64,000 nucleotides of DNA from Pseudomonas huaxiensis (lineage in GTDB: Bacteria > Pseudomonadota > Gammaproteobacteria > Pseudomonadales > Pseudomonadaceae): assembly GCF_003231275.1 (NCBI RefSeq), contig NZ_QKVL01000002.1:62001-126000 (forward strand), written 5' to 3'. Position numbers and translations under genes: made by a program. Under the pieces are notes generated by a model, which was not told where the DNA came from, did no database searches, and saw only the letters and a program-made list of their open reading frames with translations. How positions within the stretch are numbered: position 1 is the first letter of the stretch; every line of letters begins with the position of its first letter. Shown here piece after piece: positions 28,769 to 37,690 of this stretch.

Positions 28769-29683
28769 ATGAACCGTAACGACCTGCGCCGCGTCGATCT
28801 CAATCTGCTGATCGTCTTCGAGACCTTGATGCACGAACGCAGCGTCACCCGGGCTGCGGAAAAACTCTTCCTCGGGCAGCCGGCGATCAGCGCTGCGTTG
28901 TCGCGGTTGCGTACCCTGTTCGATGACCCGCTGTTCGTCCGCACCGGACGCGCGATGGAGCCCTCGGCGCGGGCCACCGAGATTTTCGCCCTGCTCTCGC
29001 CGGCGCTGGACTCCATCTCCACCGCCGTCAGCCGCGCTGCCGACTTCGATCCGGCGACCAGCACCAACGTGTTCCGTATCGGCCTGTCGGACGACGCCGA
29101 ATTCGCCCTGCTGCCACTGCTGCTCAAGCGCGTCCGTGCCGAGGCGCCAGGTGTCGTACTGGTGGTGCGTCGAGTGAATTACCTGTTGATGCCCACCCTG
29201 CTCGCCTCCGGCGAAATCTCCGTCGGCGTCAGCTACACCGCCGACCTGCCGGCCAATGCCAAGCGCAAGGTACTGCGACGCAGCAAGCCGAAACTGCTGC
29301 GGGCCGACAGCGTGCCCGGCTCGCTGAGCCTTGATGATTTCTGCAAGCGCCCCCATGCACTGGTGTCCTTCGCCGGCGACCTCAGCGGCTTCATCGATGA
29401 AGAACTGCAAAAGCTTGGCCGCGAACGCCACGTGGTGCTGGCGGTGCCACAGTTCAATGGCCTGGGCAGCCTGCTTACCGGCACCGACATCGTCGCCACC
29501 GTCCCCGACTACACCGCCGACATCCTCACCGCCGCCGGCGGCCTGCGCGCCGAAGAACTGCCGCTGGAGGCGCGGACCTTCGAACTGCATATGGCCTGGC
29601 GAGGGGCGCAGGATAATGATCCGGGGGAGAAGTGGTTGCGGTCGAGGATTCAGATGTTTTTTGGGGATCCTGAGAGTCTGTAA
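28769..29683 (+). CDS. LysR-family transcriptional regulator
   Basis: A 304-residue regulator with the LysR winged HTH (LRRVDLNLLIVFETL then RAAEKLFLGQPAISAALSRLR, about 6-58) and an effector-binding domain. The ATG at 28769 puts the HTH at the usual distance from the N-terminus; longer upstream frames add 51 unlikely residues. It faces the MDR oxidoreductase gene and probably controls it in response to an unknown inducer. Confidence 0.88.
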   Translation: MNRNDLRRVDLNLLIVFETLMHERSVTRAAEKLFLGQPAISAALSRLRTLFDDPLFVRTGRAMEPSARATEIFALLSPALDSISTAVSRAADFDPATSTNVFRIGLSDDAEFALLPLLLKRVRAEAPGVVLVVRRVNYLLMPTLLASGEISVGVSYTADLPANAKRKVLRRSKPKLLRADSVPGSLSLDDFCKRPHALVSFAGDLSGFIDEELQKLGRERHVVLAVPQFNGLGSLLTGTDIVATVPDYTADILTAAGGLRAEELPLEARTFELHMAWRGAQDNDPGEKWLRSRIQMFFGDPESL

Positions 29684-29825
29684 TGAACTTCCGCTTAACC
29701 CAAAAAAATCTTTATAAACATATAGTTACCAAACCATTTAATCCAAAGCCGTCTGCCCAGTCCCCCTGGCTTCCAGAGCTTATGGGGGCAAATTTTCGAG
29801 TGTTGGAAAAACGGTGTCCCCACCG

Positions 29826-30055
29826 ATGCCCTCAGAAACCGCCGCCCCTTTCAGACCAACACTCAGCGATGCCTTCATCCGCTCGCTGACCGAGCCCGGC
29901 AAGCACGCCGACGGCGAAGTCCCCCGTCTCGACTTAGAGGTCAGGCGTCGAGCAAGGTCTGGGAACCTCCTTCCAGGTTCTGCATGCCAGGCGCGCAGGG
30001 CGCGGTATGTGCACGCGCCCAATTGCTGCCACAACGCCGAGAGGCCGCGCAGCAA
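29826..30055 (+). pseudogene. Remnant of the N-terminus of a tyrosine-type integrase (frameshifted)
   Basis: From the ATG at 29826 the frame reads LSDAFIRSLTEPGKHADG, the opening of the Arm-DNA-binding (DUF4102-like) domain of phage and island integrases. After about 29945 the match continues in another frame with SSKVWEPPSRF (integrases read SGSKVWEFRYRF there) and then AQLLPQRREAAQQW. The catalytic domain is absent and the remnant stops at the neighbouring chemoreceptor gene. The 29684-29825 stretch before it is AT-rich and holds nothing else I can name. Confidence 0.55.
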
Positions 30056-30062
30056 TGGACGA

Positions 30063-31478
30063 TTATTTGAAGTTGCGGAAACTCCCAATTCGCTCGGTCA
30101 GCGCCTTGCCCAGCGCCGCGATCTGCTGCGTGGATTCATCGATCTTGCGGGTCGCTGTCACGTTCAACTGGGTCACGTCACGAATGCGCACCACGCTGTC
30201 GCTCACCTGGTCGGCAACACTGCTCTGCTGCTCCGCTGCGGCGGCAATCTGCAGGCTCCGCTGCTCGATGACCGAGGCCATACGGGTAATGCGCTCCAGT
30301 GATGAACCGGCTTCTTCGGCCAGCAGCAAGCTGTCATCGATCAGGACCAAGCCCGACTGCATCTCGTCCACCACCTGGGTGGTGACCTGCAGCAATTGGT
30401 CGATGGTGCCTTCGATTTCCCCCGCCGATTGCCGGGTCCGTCCCGCCAGGCCGCGGACGCCGTCGGCGACCACGGCAAAGCCCCGGCCATACTCCCCTGC
30501 CCGCGCCGCTTCGATGGCGGCGTTCAATGCCAGCAGGTTGGTCTGTTCGGCCAGGGCCTTGATCACGTCCAGCACCCGCACGATGCTGCGGCTCTGCTCA
30601 TCCAGACGGGCAACGGAACCTGCGGTCTGTTGCATGCCATCGGACAGCAACCTGATCCGCCCGAGCATCTGCAACACCACCTGCTCGCCACGCTGGGCGC
30701 TGCCGTCGGCCTCCAGCGCGGCCTGAGACGCGCGGACGCCGTCTTCGGCGACGCTCTGGGCGCTGGCCGCCAGTTGCTGCACGGCGCTAGCGGTCTGCTC
30801 GGTTTCATCGCGCTGGCGGTCCATGCCGTCGAGGCTTTCGCGGCTGAGCTGGCCAAGGCCTTCAGTCGCCTGGGACAGTTGCCGCACGCCGTGCTGGATA
30901 TGCCCGACCAGCCCGCGCAGGTTGCCCGTCATGCCGTGCATGGCCTGTTGCAGTTCACCAAATTCGTCGCCACGCGCACGCGGCGGCTCTTCACGCAGGT
31001 CGCCATCAGCTACCCGCCGCGCCATCAATAGTGTGTCGCGCAGCGGCTCCAGGGTGAGTCGGCGGATCAGCCAGGCGGCCAGCACGCTGAGGGTCATGGA
31101 CAACAACAGGATCAGGCCCATGCCCAGCAAGAAACCACGGCTTTGCTGATGCAGTCGGGCGACTTCGCTGTCATAGGCACCGGCGGTCAGGTCGAGCATC
31201 TGTTGCGCCAGGCCGATCATCCGCGCCTGGCTGGCAGCGCTGCTGTGCAAGCCATCGCGGTAGCCGATAAACGCTTCAGTGTAGTGCTGCAACGCCGCCA
31301 GGCCGTTCTGCAAGGCGCTGCGGTGAGCCCCTTCGACCTGGCGTGAAAGGCTTTCCAGGTTTTCGGTGACGCCGGCATTGAACGTGTGCCAGGCGTCGTA
31401 GTGATCAGCGCTGGGTTGCAGGTCCCAGGTAAATTCCAGGGTGCGCAGGGTGAGGAGCATGCGGATCAGTTCACGCCG
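30063..31478 (-). pseudogene. 5'-truncated methyl-accepting chemotaxis protein
   Basis: The minus strand encodes a helical sensor domain tail, one membrane helix (about GFLLGMGLILLLSMTLSVLAAW), a HAMP segment and a complete signalling domain with the conserved hairpin tip [32 protein letters not shown] sequence. The first membrane helix and the start of the ligand-binding domain are missing: homology stops near 31478, where a fragment of an unrelated SDR gene begins. The open frame continues to 31535, but those residues are SDR sequence read backwards. Without its first helix it would not insert normally, so it is called a pseudogene. Confidence 0.7.
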
Positions 31479-31610
31479 CGCTCTACTGCGCCTGCAAATC
31501 TGATCGAAGCCTTGGCGATGGAATGGGCGCGCCACAGCATCAACGTCAATGCCATCGCGCCTGGCCTGTTCGAAACCACCAAACCAATGATGAAAAACAG
31601 TAGCGATCTA
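31479..31610 (+). pseudogene. Fragment of a short-chain dehydrogenase gene
   Basis: The plus strand reads ALYCACK in one frame, then after a shift NLIEALAMEWARHSINVNAIAP and GLFETT. These are the YxxxK active-site helix and the following PG segment of an SDR. Both ends are lost. It abuts the truncated chemoreceptor, marking a recombination joint. Confidence 0.7.
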
Positions 31611-31653
31611 CGACTACGGTTCCGCTGCCTCCGAAAACACGAAGCTCATGTCA

Positions 31654-32817
31654 TCAGTGACACTGCAGCAAACGCGTGTCTTTCTCGCCGCTCTCAGCCA
31701 TGTGCTCGAGGCAATCCTGGACAATCAGGCTTGCCTCTTCCATGGCAGCAACCTCCTTCAACAAGGTAACCGAATCGCCCTGTGCATGAGCACGCAGCGC
31801 CGCGAAAGCCGCGTCGTGGACTTTCTTGTGAGGACTTTCTATATCGCGGTAGCCGGGGAGTTGGGCGTAGCTGGTCTTGCCCTCACCTTCGTAATACCAC
31901 TTGCCAAGCCTGCAATGGGTATGGAGTGCAAAACTGGATTCGCCTTCATTGGAAATACCGAACAGAACCTTGTACACGCGAAACTTGTAAATCAGATGAT
32001 CAACTTTCGCCAGCTCGCAGAAACTGCGCAACGCCGAGGCCGAGACCGTTTGCTCGCTAGTGGAAGACATACTCAGAAGACGTCTCATGGTATCCGCTGC
32101 GGCCTGCCCATCCTTGCTGAATGACGCTGAATGCTCTGCAAGAGAAGCGATCTGATCGCGGCTGTCCGAGCTGTCCAGACGAATCTTCCCCACCAGGGTG
32201 GTGATTTCCGCAGTAGCCTCCGCAGTGCGCTTGGCCAGCTTGCGCACTTCATCGGCCACCACCGCGAAGCCACGCCCGGCGTCGCCTGCGCGAGCCGCCT
32301 CAATGGCGGCGTTGAGCGCCAGAAGATTGGTCTGGTCAGCAATCTCCTTGATCATTTGCAGTATTCCACCGACCTTCTGCGCCTGCTCATCAAGCTGTCC
32401 GACCTTGTGCGAGGCTTCTTCCGAAGTGCCTGCCAGTGTCTGGAGGTTGACCGCAATCAGGTCGATCGCATTGCGGCTATCCATGGAAATGAGCTGGGCC
32501 TGTACTGCGTGTTGCCGCTCATCGCCCATGGTTCCCGCCAACTTGGCGAAGGAGGACTGGGTCATCTCCAGCGAATGCGAAAAGGTAGCGAGATTGGCGG
32601 CCAGGTCCTCGAACTTCCTGATACGACCGTGGCATTCGACAACCTGCTGTTCTGCTTGTGCGAGGCGACCATTTGCAGCCTCCAGATCATGGTTTGCAAT
32701 CTCGAGTGCTTGTTTCAAACGCTCAACCTCAGCGCCGCGTGAATCTGCCTTCTTCCACCACACTTTCATGCTGTACCTATATCGATCAAATTCCAGAATC
32801 GTGTCGTTCATCTGCAT
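31654..32817 (-). CDS. Soluble chemoreceptor with C-terminal CZB zinc-binding domain
   Basis: The 387-residue protein has an N-terminal coiled coil (20-110), a methyl-accepting signalling domain with the [20 protein letters not shown] tip, and a C-terminal CZB domain: [24 protein letters not shown] and PHKKVH supply the conserved His/Cys zinc set. No membrane helix is seen, so it is cytoplasmic. CZB receptors sense zinc or oxidants such as hypochlorous acid through the zinc-bound Cys. ATG at 32817 or 32811 could be used; neither has a strong ribosome site. Confidence 0.87.
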   Translation of the reverse strand: MQMNDTILEFDRYRYSMKVWWKKADSRGAEVERLKQALEIANHDLEAANGRLAQAEQQVVECHGRIRKFEDLAANLATFSHSLEMTQSSFAKLAGTMGDERQHAVQAQLISMDSRNAIDLIAVNLQTLAGTSEEASHKVGQLDEQAQKVGGILQMIKEIADQTNLLALNAAIEAARAGDAGRGFAVVADEVRKLAKRTAEATAEITTLVGKIRLDSSDSRDQIASLAEHSASFSKDGQAAADTMRRLLSMSSTSEQTVSASALRSFCELAKVDHLIYKFRVYKVLFGISNEGESSFALHTHCRLGKWYYEGEGKTSYAQLPGYRDIESPHKKVHDAAFAALRAHAQGDSVTLLKEVAAMEEASLIVQDCLEHMAESGEKDTRLLQCH

Positions 32818-32962
32818 GCAGCCGCCAGCGTTCTACCTAATCGAACAATCACGGTTGAAACCTGCCGCACGCTCAAGACCGTCATCCAGATAGTTTCTCT
32901 GAACCTCCTTTTGTTGCCATGCCGTGGAGCAATGCATGGCGCATTAGGCCGGTATCAAAGGC

Positions 32963-32988
32963 AAAAAACCGACTCAATGGCCGGTTTC
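32963..32988 (-). terminator. Minus-strand terminator belonging to the hydrolase remnant
   Basis: Read on the minus strand, AAACCG and CGGTTT flank a 10-base loop and are followed by a run of T. It lies about 45 bases after the stop of the alpha/beta-hydrolase tail. Confidence 0.6.
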
Positions 32989-33030
32989 TTTGTCGTTCGT
33001 CAGGGTTCGGGCGGACTCGTTGCGTACTGA

Positions 33031-33132
33031 TTAATCCGCCAGAAATGCCTCCAGAATAGATGTCAGCCATTCTGGTCGATCTTCTTGGGGCGAGTGATTC
33101 ACAGATTCTGCTTTCCAACCCGGCACACCACT
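33031..33132 (-). pseudogene. C-terminal tail of an alpha/beta-hydrolase gene
   Basis: The minus strand encodes GVPGWKAESVNHSPQEDRPEW followed by LTSILEAFLAD and a stop. An N-H-S-P-x-E-x-P segment followed by a short helix is the catalytic-His end of alpha/beta hydrolases. A stop lies in frame just upstream and no further hydrolase sequence is seen. The 32818-33301 gap otherwise holds the terminator and the Fur box listed separately. Confidence 0.5.
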
Positions 33133-33175
33133 AAGGAATCACCGCTTCGCCCAAGTCTTCGCACCAACCCACAAT

Positions 33176-33190
33176 CAACAATAATTATCA
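33176..33190. promoter_or_regulatory. Fur box upstream of the AraC regulator gene
   Basis: On the minus strand TGATAATTATTGTTG resembles the Fur core TGATAATNATTATCA with mismatches only at the end. It lies about 110 bases before the AraC gene start. Confidence 0.65.
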
Positions 33191-33301
33191 TTTACATAAA
33201 GACAAAAAGCCTTATCCTAGCCCCCGCCCCCTATGCCCCCCGCCCGGATTTGCCACTCCGGTGCCCGGCGCCTCAGGTCATTGGCTTCTGGGAGATATGC
33301 C

Positions 33302-34240
33302 GTGTCTACCCCAACCTGCCCACCCGCTGCATCGCTTTCCACCGATCGTGACCCTGGCTATGCCCGCTTCGACCTGCCCGAACACCACGGCAGCGGCTGG
33401 ACCGACCTGCACCGCATCGCCCATGGCATCACCCTCGCCCGCGGTCAGTATGATTTCGCCGGCACTTTCGAAGATCACTACGTACAACCCCCCGGCTGCC
33501 TGACTATCAAGATCATGGTCGCCGGCGAACTGTACCTGCAGGTCCCCGAGCAGCGCAAGCCCACGGTCTATCACGGTGCCGGGGTGATGCTGCGCCAGGC
33601 CAGCGAGCAGCAGACTTTCAACCGCGAGATGGCCGGTCATTTCAGTGGCGTGTCGATCGAGGTGCCCACTCCGCTGCTTGAGCAGCTGTTCGAGGATCAG
33701 GCCGAGACCATCGGCGGCCCGGACGGCACCGAACTGCTACTCGACAGCGAACACCTGTGCCACAGCCTCGGCATGACCACCGCCAGTACCCTGCTGACCA
33801 GCGCCATGCACACCACGATTGGGCGCCTGCACGCCGAAGCCGCCGCCCTGCAGATGCTCGCCCAACTGGCCGACCACAAACCCTGGCGCCAGCGCCCGCA
33901 GTTGCCTGTGCGCCAGCGGGTAGCCGTGCAGGACGCCCGCGACATCCTCCACGGCGAGTTCGCCCACAGCCACTCCATCGCCTCGCTGGCCCGGCGTGTG
34001 GGCATCAACGAGTGCTACCTGAAGTCGGCGTTCAAAGCCGCCACCGGCCAGACCATCGCGCAGTACCTGCGCGGGGTGCGCATGCAGCAGGCGCGCTCGC
34101 TGCTCGAAGCCGGCGCCTGCAGCGTGCTGCAGGCCTGCGAATTCGTCGGCTATTCCAACCCCGGCCAGTTCGCCGCAGCCTTCCGGCGCATACACGGTGT
34201 CGCACCGGCCACCGTCAAAGGGCTCAAGGACATTCACTGA
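33302..34240 (+). CDS. AraC-family regulator of siderophore uptake (PchR/YbtA type)
   Basis: The 312-residue protein has an N-terminal sensing domain and a C-terminal double HTH: SIASLARRVGINECYLKSAFKAATGQT near 225-250 and VLQACEFVGYSNPGQFAAAFRRIHG near 275-300. PchR and YbtA belong to this group and activate uptake genes when bound to the ferri-siderophore. The GTG at 33302 was chosen because GGAG lies eight bases before it. A Fur box lies upstream, and direct repeats that it may bind lie between it and the receptor gene. Confidence 0.85.
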   Translation: MSTPTCPPAASLSTDRDPGYARFDLPEHHGSGWTDLHRIAHGITLARGQYDFAGTFEDHYVQPPGCLTIKIMVAGELYLQVPEQRKPTVYHGAGVMLRQASEQQTFNREMAGHFSGVSIEVPTPLLEQLFEDQAETIGGPDGTELLLDSEHLCHSLGMTTASTLLTSAMHTTIGRLHAEAAALQMLAQLADHKPWRQRPQLPVRQRVAVQDARDILHGEFAHSHSIASLARRVGINECYLKSAFKAATGQTIAQYLRGVRMQQARSLLEAGACSVLQACEFVGYSNPGQFAAAFRRIHGVAPATVKGLKDIH

Positions 34241-34250
34241 AGTGAAGTTT

Positions 34251-34283
34251 TCCCGAATGGGATCGTAAATTCCCGCATGGGGT
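34251..34283 (+). promoter_or_regulatory. Two direct repeats, probable AraC-regulator site for the receptor operon
   Basis: TCCCGAATGGGAT (34251-34263) and TCCCGCATGGGGT (34271-34283) repeat with a 20-base period, two helical turns, just upstream of the Fur box. Tandem half-sites of this spacing are typical of AraC activators such as PchR and YbtA. Confidence 0.6.
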
Positions 34284-34300
34284 AGATCGCCGGACGCACA

Positions 34301-34322
34301 GATAATAATAATTATTATTATC
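34301..34322. promoter_or_regulatory. Perfect 22-base palindromic Fur box
   Basis: GATAATAATAA is followed directly by its reverse complement, giving an 11+11 perfect palindrome that matches Fur consensus repeats. It lies 22 bases before the receptor start. Confidence 0.85.
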
Positions 34323-34343
34323 AAAAATCAGCGATCCCCCATC

Positions 34344-36350
34344 ATGAAAAAAACCACGTTTCTGCCCTACCCGCTGTCGCTGCTCGCCCTCGCTTTGGCC
34401 ATCCCGGCACAGGCCGATGACACCACCAGCCCCGCCCTCGAACTGCCTGCCGTAACGGTCAAGGCCACCAAGCGCGACCAGCAGTTGCAGGACATCGCCG
34501 GCGCCGCCGACGTGGCCACTGCCGACGAAATCCTGCCCCGTGGCCTGCGCCGGGTCGACCAGCTCGACCGGGTGTTCACCGACGTGCACATCCGCCAGCG
34601 CTCCTCGCGGGCCTTCGACAACTTCACCATTCGCGGACAGTCCTCGCCAGACTTCTACAACCCGGCGGCGCAACTGCTGGTCGACGGCCTGCCGCAAGAC
34701 CAGGCCCTGCTTTCGCAACTGCTGCCACAGGGCCTGGAACAGGTGGAGATTCTCTACGGCCCGCAAGGCACTCTGTATGGCCGCGGCGCGGTCGGCGGGG
34801 TGATCAACGTGGTTACGCGCAAACCCGACGATCAAGCGCGCTTCGACGCCAGCCTCGATGCCAACAAGCGCGGCCAGGGTATGCAGCTCATGGCCAGCGG
34901 GCCGCTGGTGCCAGGTGCGCTGTTCGGTGACATCGCGGTCGGCACCAGCGACACCCGCGGCGAGCTGGAAAACATGAACACCGGCTCGCGCCTGGGCGAC
35001 CACGACAACAGCAACGGCCGCGCACGCCTGCGCTACGCACCCACCGACAGCCCGCTGGACGTGATGGTCAGCGCCTCGCGCGATGTCACCCACTCCGACG
35101 AGGAATACTTCGTGGTCGACGGCGACAAGGACGCCCGCCGCGTCCTGCCGATGGAGTCCAACTACCGACTGGCCACCAACAGCTACGGCCTGCACGTGGA
35201 CTACGCCCTGGGCTCGATGGTGCTCAGCGCACTGACCGGCTACCAGACCCGCGACAACGAGCGCACCGTGTTCGGCAGCTACACCCCCGAGCAGCAGCGC
35301 ACGATCTCCCAGGAGCTGCGCCTGGCGTCGCGCAAGGAACCCGGCAAGGCCGTGGACTTCGTTACCGGCCTGTACGCCGAGGACCTGGACTTCAAGCGCC
35401 AGATCCCGGCGTATGCGCTCGACTCGCACCAGGACATCCGCTCCTACGCCGCTTACGGCGAGCTCACCTGGCACGCCACCGAACGCCTGGACATCACTCC
35501 CGGCATCCGCATCGAACAACAGCGCACCGATGTCGACACCCGCTTCGCCACCCTGGCGATGGACAACGACAAGCGCGACAACGCCACCTCGCCCAAGCTG
35601 GGTATCAACTACAAGCTCACCGACGACGTCTCGGTGTACGCCCTGTACAGCACCGGCTTCAAGGCGGGTGGTTTTACCCGCGCGGTCACCCCGCAGAACA
35701 TCGACTTCGCCTATTCACCGCAAAAAGCGCGTAATTACGAGGTCGGTTTCAAGGCCAACCTGTTCGACGGCAGCCTGGAACTGGCCGGTGCCGCCTACCA
35801 GATGCGCATCAAGGATTACCAGCTCTCGGTCGGCCCGGTGCAGGGCCAGTACCTGCAGAACGTCGGCGATGCACGCACCCGCGGCGCCAGCCTGACCGCC
35901 AAGTGGCAGGCCACCGAGGCGCTGCGTATCAAGGCCGGGGTGGCGATGAACAAGTCCGAGTTCAGCCACTATCAGGATCCCACCGGCAGCTCCAGCAACG
36001 ACCTGTCGGGCAACATCCTGCCCTACGCCCCGCGCAGCACCGCCAACCTGGCCGCCGAGTATGCCTTCAACCTGGACAACGGCATGGCGCTTGTCCCGCA
36101 CATCGGTCTCTCCTACATCGGCAAGACCTACTTCGACGAAGCCAACAATTTGGTCCAGGGCGGCTACTCGCTGCTCGACGCGGGGCTGTCGTGGCAGGTC
36201 AACCGCAACCTGTCCACCGACTTCTACGTCGACAATCTCGCGGACAAGACCTACGCCGTCTATGCCTTCGACGCCGGTGCGCCGATCGGCACCGCCTACC
36301 AGGTGGGCGAAGGGCGGCTGGCCGGCGTGCGCCTGAACCTGAGCTTCTGA
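34344..36350 (+). CDS. FyuA-like TonB-dependent siderophore receptor
   Basis: A 668-residue outer-membrane receptor with a signal peptide (about 1-24, cut after PAQA), a TonB box region (LPAVTVKA), a plug with FTIRGQSSPDFYNPAAQLLVDG and LYGPQGTLYGRGAVGG, and a 22-strand barrel ending in Phe (LNLSF). The DFYNPA...VDG block and the YSLLDAGLSWQ and FYVDNLADKTY end follow FyuA, the yersiniabactin/pesticin receptor, more closely than FptA. It should import a ferric thiazoline-type or related siderophore. It heads an operon of at least six genes controlled by Fur and the AraC protein. Confidence 0.87.
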   Translation: MKKTTFLPYPLSLLALALAIPAQADDTTSPALELPAVTVKATKRDQQLQDIAGAADVATADEILPRGLRRVDQLDRVFTDVHIRQRSSRAFDNFTIRGQSSPDFYNPAAQLLVDGLPQDQALLSQLLPQGLEQVEILYGPQGTLYGRGAVGGVINVVTRKPDDQARFDASLDANKRGQGMQLMASGPLVPGALFGDIAVGTSDTRGELENMNTGSRLGDHDNSNGRARLRYAPTDSPLDVMVSASRDVTHSDEEYFVVDGDKDARRVLPMESNYRLATNSYGLHVDYALGSMVLSALTGYQTRDNERTVFGSYTPEQQRTISQELRLASRKEPGKAVDFVTGLYAEDLDFKRQIPAYALDSHQDIRSYAAYGELTWHATERLDITPGIRIEQQRTDVDTRFATLAMDNDKRDNATSPKLGINYKLTDDVSVYALYSTGFKAGGFTRAVTPQNIDFAYSPQKARNYEVGFKANLFDGSLELAGAAYQMRIKDYQLSVGPVQGQYLQNVGDARTRGASLTAKWQATEALRIKAGVAMNKSEFSHYQDPTGSSSNDLSGNILPYAPRSTANLAAEYAFNLDNGMALVPHIGLSYIGKTYFDEANNLVQGGYSLLDAGLSWQVNRNLSTDFYVDNLADKTYAVYAFDAGAPIGTAYQVGEGRLAGVRLNLSF

Positions 36351-36351
36351 C

Positions 36352-37617
36352 ATGAACGAGTCCACCCTCCCAAGGGCAAACGCCGCACGCCGCGCCGTAG
36401 GACTGCCCGGACTGCTCGCCGCATTCGGCGGGCTGTACGCAAGCCAGGGCCTGCTCAGCGGCCTGGCCCACGAAGGTTTGCCGGTGCTGCTACGCGCACA
36501 GGGCGTGGGCCTGGACAAGATCGGCCTGCTGTCGCTGCTGTTCCTGCCCACGGCCATCAAGTTTCTCTGGGCCGCGCGCACCGACCGCGTGGCCGGAAAC
36601 GGCCCCGGCGACCGGCTGCGTCTGGCCAACAAGCTGCAAGGGTTGCTGGTTCTGGGCATGCTGCTGGCAATCATGTTGCCACCCGCCACCGCGATGACCC
36701 CGCTGCTGGCCCTGCTTGGGGTGCTGATGCTGGTGATGGTCACCCAGGACATCGTCACCGATGGCACTGCGGTGCTGAGCCTGAGCCGCCGTCAGCGCGG
36801 CTTGGGCAACATCATGCAGATTGGTGGCAGCTACCTGGGATACATCCTCGGTGGTGGTGTGTGGGTGGCCCTGGCCAGCAGCGTCGGTTGGGCGCTCGCC
36901 AGTCTGTACCTGGTCGCGCTGCTGGGCCTGTGTGCGGTGCCGGCGTTGCTGCTGCGCCGCCGTGCCTTGCCGCTGCCGGCGCGCTGCGCCGAACAGCCGT
37001 CCGAGCCGCCCAGCCTGCGCCGCGCCTGGCAAAACCCGGCGGTGCGCTGGGGCATGGCTTGCGTGGTCAGTTTCCAGGCACCGGTACGCTGGTTCACCGC
37101 GATCATGCTCACCTACCTGGTCGACCGTGGCTTCGATGTGCTGCAGGTCGGGCTACTGTCGAGCAGCGGCATCGCCCTGTCCGGCATCGCCGGCGCCTGT
37201 CTGGGTGGTCTGCTGCTGGAGCGGGCAGGTCGCCGGCGCATGGTCTGGGCAAGCTTGTTCAGCTACCTGCTGCTGCAACTGGGCTACCTGGCCCTGGAAA
37301 GCCAGGGCAACACGGACACGGTCCTGCTGACGACGATTTTCCTGGCGTTCTGCCTGAGCATGGCAATGGGCTTCGTGGTGCTCTACAGCCTGATGATGGA
37401 CTGGGTCTCCCCCGCCCAGGCCGGCACCGACTACTCGCTGCTGCAATGCACCGATGCCTGGTGTGCACTGGTGCTGGGCCTGTCCGCCACCCAGTTCACC
37501 CATCACTACGGCTATGCCGCAAGTTTCGCCGTGGCCAGCGTGCTGGCCCTGCTGGCTCTGGTGCTGGCGCCACGTTGCCAGGCCCGCGCCAGCGCCGCCG
37601 TGCAGGCGGCTCAATGA
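36352..37617 (+). CDS. RhtX/FptX/YbtX-like MFS siderophore permease
   Basis: The 421-residue protein has about 12 membrane helices and the LYASQGLLSGLAHEGLP and LFLPTAIKFLWAARTDR segments typical of the RhtX/FptX family of inner-membrane siderophore permeases (AmpG-like MFS). YbtX of the yersiniabactin locus is a relative. It starts one base after the receptor stop, showing tight coupling. It probably moves the ferri-siderophore from periplasm to cytoplasm, or works alongside the ABC pair. Confidence 0.86.
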   Translation: MNESTLPRANAARRAVGLPGLLAAFGGLYASQGLLSGLAHEGLPVLLRAQGVGLDKIGLLSLLFLPTAIKFLWAARTDRVAGNGPGDRLRLANKLQGLLVLGMLLAIMLPPATAMTPLLALLGVLMLVMVTQDIVTDGTAVLSLSRRQRGLGNIMQIGGSYLGYILGGGVWVALASSVGWALASLYLVALLGLCAVPALLLRRRALPLPARCAEQPSEPPSLRRAWQNPAVRWGMACVVSFQAPVRWFTAIMLTYLVDRGFDVLQVGLLSSSGIALSGIAGACLGGLLLERAGRRRMVWASLFSYLLLQLGYLALESQGNTDTVLLTTIFLAFCLSMAMGFVVLYSLMMDWVSPAQAGTDYSLLQCTDAWCALVLGLSATQFTHHYGYAASFAVASVLALLALVLAPRCQARASAAVQAAQ

Positions 37618-37688
37618 GCAGCCGTGATCAACGCCCACCGTTTCAGGCCCGGCTGCGCCGGCTGGCCGAACACACGCTCGCGGAGTGA
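37614..37688 (+). CDS. 24-residue basic peptide ORF between permease and ABC genes
   Basis: The ATG overlaps the permease stop (ATGA) and the stop lies two bases before the next ATG. The encoded MSSRDQRPPFQARLRRLAEH ends TLAE and is basic and amphipathic. The GGAG ribosome site of the ABC gene lies in its last codons. It may be a functional small protein or simply a coupling device that carries ribosomes to the ABC gene. No homologue is known to me. Confidence 0.4.
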   Translation: MSSRDQRPPFQARLRRLAEHTLAE

Positions 37689-37690
37689 CC

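Noticed and set aside
34344..36350. Pyochelin receptor FptA
   Set aside because: The plug and last strands follow FyuA more closely, and the operon layout follows the ybt genes; the ligand stays open.
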